A DNA stretch of 64,000 nucleotides, from contig CAZGPI010000006.1 in NCBI GenBank assembly GCA_964527595.1, positions 12,056 through 76,055 of the forward strand, written 5' to 3'. Positions 60,047 to 64,000 of this stretch are shown here, in pieces. The notes below the pieces were generated by a model. It made no database searches and had not been told where the DNA came from. It saw only the letters and a list, made by a program, of their open reading frames with translations. How positions within the stretch are numbered: the first letter of the stretch is position 1; each line of letters starts with the position of its first letter. Made by a program: the position numbers and the translations under genes. Source of the stretch: GWF2-38-10 sp964527595 (lineage in GTDB: Bacteria; Babelota; Babeliae; Babelales; RVW-14).

Positions 60047-62344
60047 TCAATATGTTTTCCGTGCAATTTGGGCATGTGTTGGCGGTTTATGTCGTTGCAA
60101 GAATTCTTTGCCGGTTTCAAGGAGTTTTGGGTTAAAGCCATCTTCTTGTGCCAATTCGAACGAGATGTTTTGTGTGTTGATTCCTGGGTAAAGTTTATAG
60201 GTCCATTTCATCTTGCCATTTGCTCCCTGAGTTGCTTCTTCAACGCGGAAGTTTGCCACCGATCCATTGGTATCAGCTTCAAGTTCAACAAGATTTTCAA
60301 AATGGGTTGCAGCGGCAAAAAGTGCGTTTTTAAACTCTTTATCAATGTAACTGAGCGTGCTGTAAAAGAGTGCGGCACCATGAGAAGCGCCTGTTGAATT
60401 GAACATTTCGTCAGAAATGAGGAGCGCAAATTCACTAGGCTTTAATCTTTCTATCGTTGTAATAACTTGTTTTATGCGCGTTTCATCAGCTTGATAAAGA
60501 GATTCTTTGCCTGTTGTATCCGTTATGTTAAGCGTGGTGAATACTTTCGTAAATGGGGTAATAGTTATGTTGGCATTGGCGATGGTAAGTGTTTGTGCCA
60601 TTAATACGGCAAAGGCGATAGCCTTTAAAGCTGTTGATTTACCACCGGCATTTGGGCCAGTGATCAGCATATTGCGATGTGCGGTTTTTGTGCCTAGTTC
60701 TAGTGAATTAGTAACAACAGTGTCTGGATTGATAAATGGATTCCAAAACTCATTAAGCGCCAGATGTGGCGTTTGGAGTTGTTCGTAGTTGGCAAAGTGA
60801 TAACGTGCGTTTGGATGTGCTTTGTGTTGTTTATGCAATGTTGCGATGCTCATAAGAGCGTCAATTTTCCCGGCTTGAATGTATGGTGGCATGAACTCGT
60901 ATTTAAGGGTACACAAATATTTAAGCGCGGCCATCATTTTGCCTTTAGGGGTTGTCCAGGTTGCAGGGGTCTTAAAGTTTTCGCTCTCAAGAAGCTCAAG
61001 AAAACTTTTGAACTCTTCATTTGATTCTTTTGCAAAATCCTTAAAAGGGATATTGTTGGTGAGCGCATGGTTTTGGGTAACTATGTTTTGCAAACCTTTA
61101 AGGGCTGTGGTCATTTGCGCAAGTTGGCCGATGGCGTCATGAAGCATATTTTCTGATTTAGTTTGATCAATAATTTCGATGCAATCTTTATAAAAAGCGA
61201 AAGCCGTAAGTGGTGGAATGGTCAATGCAAAGATTCCATTAAATATAGGGCCTGCGGTTAAGGTGTTGTTGTTATAGCTGGTATATGCATTTTTTCCAGC
61301 CACGTAAGCATTGTTAAAATTATAGTATGGGGCATAAATAAGTTGAATAAAGTATTTGAAAAAATTCTTGGCCTCTAGAATTGGTGTGATTTTGTTGATT
61401 TTTGTACACAAATAATCATCCAACCTTTTGATAAAAGGAAGATAGGTTAATCCTTTGTTGGTGCATTCAATTATAAGAGCGGAGGCGATGGAAAGTTGTA
61501 TGGTGCGAATTAATTCGTTTTCTGATAGGTTGTCGTCAATGATGGGAAAGTGCGTGGCGAGCGTAGCAAGAAGAGGAGTCAGAATAAAAGTCGTTTGTGG
61601 TGGCAATTGCAAAACATTCTTTAGATAAAAACGCTCAGTCATTTTAGTAATGAGCTTAAACTGTATTTCGTTGAGCATAATAAAAAGCGTATGTTCAGCG
61701 TTTTTTATGCTCGCGAGCTTTTTTTCAATTGATGCATAGAGTTCTTCATCATTAACTAATTGTATGATGGCTGCTTGGCGTTCGCTCAGTGCTTTGATAT
61801 CGGTAAGCGGATTGTATAAAATATCAAGCAATGCGGTTTTGCCGGAAATGGTTTGCGTGCGATCAACAAGATTAAAAAAGCTTGCAGCGGGCGATTCTTC
61901 CTTGCCACAAAAAATGGTAAGGTCTCGATACGTGGTATCGTCAAAAATTGCCGTTGATTCTTCGTGTAGGTTTGGTGTGTCAGATGGGGTGTTGGCAAGA
62001 TGGGCAAGTACTTGCCTGGTGTAGTTTGTTTCGTTTGGCGTTAGCGCTTTTTTGATTTCTTCAGATTCTGCGATGGTTTGAAGATCTTGCATCTGCTGTT
62101 GTAGTTCTTCTTGCGTCATTTGGTGTTGGTTGCCTGTATTGTTATACATGGCGTCGAGGTTGGCAAGCATTTTTTGCTTATCTTCTTTGTTGATAAGCGA
62201 TGGAAGGTAGAGCGTGCTAACCTTGTCCCATGAATTTTGAATGCGTTCTTTTTGCTGTTGGGTATTTGCGCTAAGACAATTACCAACAATTATTAGCAGC
62301 AAAAGCGATAAAATAAACTGACGATTATGTTTGCCTATGATCAT
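60047..62344 (-). CDS. Exported or membrane-anchored MutS-like ATPase, copy 2
   Basis: From the ATG at 62344 (GGGGA upstream) the 765-residue product has a signal peptide (QFILSLLLLIIVGNCLSAN, about 9-27) and a better preserved MutS core domain than copy 1 (FFNLVDRTQTISGKTALLDI near 155, NPLTDIKALSERQAAI near 178). Hydrophobic segments lie near 255 and 365-382. The C-terminal ATPase has Walker A TGPNAGGKST near 563, Walker B ALLISDEMF near 641 and the GASHGAALFY segment. As in copy 1 the mismatch-binding domain is missing. Predicted export makes a DNA-repair role unlikely; function unknown. Confidence 0.8.
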   Translation of the reverse strand: MIIGKHNRQFILSLLLLIIVGNCLSANTQQQKERIQNSWDKVSTLYLPSLINKEDKQKMLANLDAMYNNTGNQHQMTQEELQQQMQDLQTIAESEEIKKALTPNETNYTRQVLAHLANTPSDTPNLHEESTAIFDDTTYRDLTIFCGKEESPAASFFNLVDRTQTISGKTALLDILYNPLTDIKALSERQAAIIQLVNDEELYASIEKKLASIKNAEHTLFIMLNEIQFKLITKMTERFYLKNVLQLPPQTTFILTPLLATLATHFPIIDDNLSENELIRTIQLSIASALIIECTNKGLTYLPFIKRLDDYLCTKINKITPILEAKNFFKYFIQLIYAPYYNFNNAYVAGKNAYTSYNNNTLTAGPIFNGIFALTIPPLTAFAFYKDCIEIIDQTKSENMLHDAIGQLAQMTTALKGLQNIVTQNHALTNNIPFKDFAKESNEEFKSFLELLESENFKTPATWTTPKGKMMAALKYLCTLKYEFMPPYIQAGKIDALMSIATLHKQHKAHPNARYHFANYEQLQTPHLALNEFWNPFINPDTVVTNSLELGTKTAHRNMLITGPNAGGKSTALKAIAFAVLMAQTLTIANANITITPFTKVFTTLNITDTTGKESLYQADETRIKQVITTIERLKPSEFALLISDEMFNSTGASHGAALFYSTLSYIDKEFKNALFAAATHFENLVELEADTNGSVANFRVEEATQGANGKMKWTYKLYPGINTQNISFELAQEDGFNPKLLETGKEFLQRHKPPTHAQIARKTY

Positions 62345-62485
62345 ATGTTCCCCAAGTGTAATGTTACTGATACTCACTTTAGTCCAAGCAAAACAGCTTA
62401 TCAGGTTGCGTAAAGCTTGTTAAATTGGGGTTAAATAGCCATCAAATTGATCGAAATACTGGCTGTGTCGTTCAATCTGTATTTT

Positions 62486-63787
62486 TTATTGCACTTGGCG
62501 ATTTTTCTTTACGTAGCGGTACATCAAATATCCTGCTGGTATTCCAACGAGAATTGGTGTTGCATAAAGTAATCTGGTTAGGTGGTCGCTACCCAATTTA
62601 GTCATCCATGTTAAATAGATCAATGTCCCAACTGAGATAAAACCGGTTGAAGCAATCGCAAGCGTTCCGTAGCTTTTTTTACGCAAACTTTGTACAAAGA
62701 CTGCCAATAAAGTAAGAAAAAGGGTGCAACAAACGCCAATATTCGTTATCGCGGTAAGCGTTGTTGTGTTAGGCACAAAGATAAGCAATGCAATGATAAA
62801 CACCGAATGGATTATTGCTGCGCGTGCTGGCATGTTTTGTGCATTGAGCTTTGATAAAAACTTTGACTTGAACAGCAAGCCTTGTTTTGCCAATAAGTTA
62901 ATATTGGTAATGTTATTTAATGACGCGCCATATGATGTATTGGTAAAGCTGAGCAACATATCAATGAGCAATAAGAGCGAAAGAATATTTGCCACGGGAG
63001 CAGAAAAGCCCATAAAATTGGGGAATGCATGGACGCCAAGTTTTGCTAAGGCATCGCTTCCCATAATATGCAAAATTCCTAAGTTAAAAATTGCATAAAG
63101 AAGAGCAGATGCCGAAAATGCGATTAATACTACTTTGAATGCTTGGCGGCTGCCTCCTCGGATGTGGTGGCTGATATTACAACAGCTTTCAAAGCCAAAA
63201 AAACCAAAAAGTGCAAGCGGAAGTGTGCCGCCTAAATTACTCATATTATTTATGTGGTAATCAAATGAGGGGTTCCAGTAAAAGTAAACAAGGCCAAGCA
63301 TAAGCAGAAGCGGTATCAGTTTTAGCATGGTTATTGTACTTTGGATTCGGCTGATAAGCCTTATGCTTACCATGTTTAAGAGTGCGATGATAAGCAAAAA
63401 TACAATATAAAAGGCGATGGGATAATTTTCAATAATGGTAAGGTGGACCGGATCGATAAGTCGGTCACGTACGGCGCTCGTAAGTGTTGCAACGGTACCC
63501 ATGTAACCGAGTAAGTATGCCCAGTTTGCTACAAAGCCGGCTTTTTCGCCCAAGGCCGATGAGCAATAATGGTAAAAACCGCCTTCACCAGGGAAAATGC
63601 GCGCCGCTTGTGCAATTGTCAGTGCAACAGGTAACAATAATAATCCGGCTAATAACCAGCCGACAAAGCTCAAGTTTCCGGCTTGTTGCGCCATTAACTG
63701 GGGATAAAGATAGATGCCACCACCAACAACAATGTTGATGTTCATAAGAACGGCGGCACCGAATGATATTTTTTGATCTTCTTGCAT
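62486..63787 (-). CDS. APC family amino acid permease
   Basis: From the ATG at 63787 (AAAGGAT upstream; a longer frame starts at 63823) the 433-residue protein has about twelve hydrophobic helices and the APC N-terminal signature GAAVLMNINIVVGGGIYLYP in helix 1. GEGGFYHYCSSALGEKAGF follows, and FGFFGFESCCNIS lies in helix 6. It would take up amino acids or polyamines from the host. The signature and length fit the superfamily, but substrate is unresolved. Confidence 0.85.
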   Translation of the reverse strand: MQEDQKISFGAAVLMNINIVVGGGIYLYPQLMAQQAGNLSFVGWLLAGLLLLPVALTIAQAARIFPGEGGFYHYCSSALGEKAGFVANWAYLLGYMGTVATLTSAVRDRLIDPVHLTIIENYPIAFYIVFLLIIALLNMVSIRLISRIQSTITMLKLIPLLLMLGLVYFYWNPSFDYHINNMSNLGGTLPLALFGFFGFESCCNISHHIRGGSRQAFKVVLIAFSASALLYAIFNLGILHIMGSDALAKLGVHAFPNFMGFSAPVANILSLLLLIDMLLSFTNTSYGASLNNITNINLLAKQGLLFKSKFLSKLNAQNMPARAAIIHSVFIIALLIFVPNTTTLTAITNIGVCCTLFLTLLAVFVQSLRKKSYGTLAIASTGFISVGTLIYLTWMTKLGSDHLTRLLYATPILVGIPAGYLMYRYVKKNRQVQ

Positions 63788-63821
63788 GGGGATCCTTTCT
63801 GTTTTGTTTTTTAGGTACAAC

Positions 63822-63852
63822 AAAAAACCCCGGCTTTTTTGGGCCGGGGTTT
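63822..63852 (-). terminator. Intrinsic terminator of gene at right edge
   Basis: A 10-bp stem (63825-63834 with 63843-63852) is followed on the minus strand by TTTTTTG, so it ends the transcript entering from beyond the right edge, just upstream of the permease gene. Confidence 0.8.
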
Positions 63853-63884
63853 GGTTTTAGTTTTGCTTTATTTACGTTATATTG

Positions 63885-64000
63885 TCACCAATCCCGGCCA
63901 GTCTTATTATTATTATTAGAGGCAAATTGATTTGCTGTAAACCAAATGCCTGCCATAAATGTATGAGAATGAATTGCTGACGAAGAATGGTTGGATTGCA
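63885..64000 (-). CDS. C-terminus of an unidentified gene
   Basis: One minus-strand frame is open from the right edge to a TGA at 63885, encoding about 37 residues ending FASNNNNKTGRDW. It is placed 33 bases ahead of the terminator at 63822, which supports a real gene end. Two other frames are also largely open over this short stretch, so the frame is uncertain and no family can be named. Confidence 0.45.
   Translation of the reverse strand, partial: QSNHSSSAIHSHTFMAGIWFTANQFASNNNNKTGRDW

Overview
The window looks like the chromosome of an obligately intracellular, Gram-negative parasite of protists, most plausibly a member of Dependentiae (TM6, Babeliae). This assignment is inference. The supporting observations are three ATP/ADP (NTT-type) nucleotide translocases, an LPS-type envelope (waaA, lptB) with few metabolic genes, a low-to-moderate GC compact genome with convergent gene overlaps, and many large exported proteins with eukaryote-style modules (LRR, MIR-like, tectonin-like propellers, ubiquitin-like domains, lysine/alanine-rich tails). 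No phage, insertion sequence or CRISPR array was seen.

Layout. 1-8 kb: the start of gatC, a MATE transporter, a huge exported Ala/Lys coiled-coil protein and two tandem exported phosphatases of the PafA/NPP superfamily, then an unrecognised membrane protein. 8.4-17.5 kb (all minus strand): housekeeping genes hpf, lptB, der, dnaX, a flavodoxin-fold reductase, SRP RNA, tRNA-Ser and rpsB, plus two tandem NTT translocases. 17.9-20.4 kb: lon. 20.5-26.7 kb: three consecutive exported proteins combining tectonin-like repeats with histone-H1-like basic tails. 26.7-28.7 kb: waaA and a beta-carbonic anhydrase. 29.3-34 kb: two exported proteins sharing an undescribed N-terminal module (one with LRRs) and a tiny exported repeat protein. 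34-43.6 kb: M16 peptidase, SbcC, RodA, an XRE regulator, a CPBP protease, HU and TatD. 43.6-52.9 kb: an exported MutS-like ATPase, envelope enzymes (SpoIID-like, VanX-like), RNase H, a zinc-ribbon protein, tRNA(CAU), a SlyD-like isomerase, an exported protein with two ubiquitin-like domains and a cyclase-family hydrolase. 53-57 kb: a DUF2608/HAD-like protein, a third NTT with a long structured leader, an MNT/HEPN pair and a truncated DUF2608 copy. 56.8-59 kb: a periplasmic binding protein paired with a pentameric ligand-gated channel homologue. 59-64 kb: a small P-loop kinase, a second exported MutS-like ATPase, an APC permease and the C-terminus of a further gene.

How the genes fit together. 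NTTs and the APC permease would import host nucleotides and amino acids. The exported repeat proteins are candidate host-interaction factors. The envelope genes maintain an LPS outer membrane and murein. The most unusual items are the two exported MutS-type ATPases, the binding-protein plus ligand-gated-channel operon, the exported tandem ubiquitin-like protein and the tectonin/basic-tail cassette. All calls come from reading the sequence and translations without database searches.
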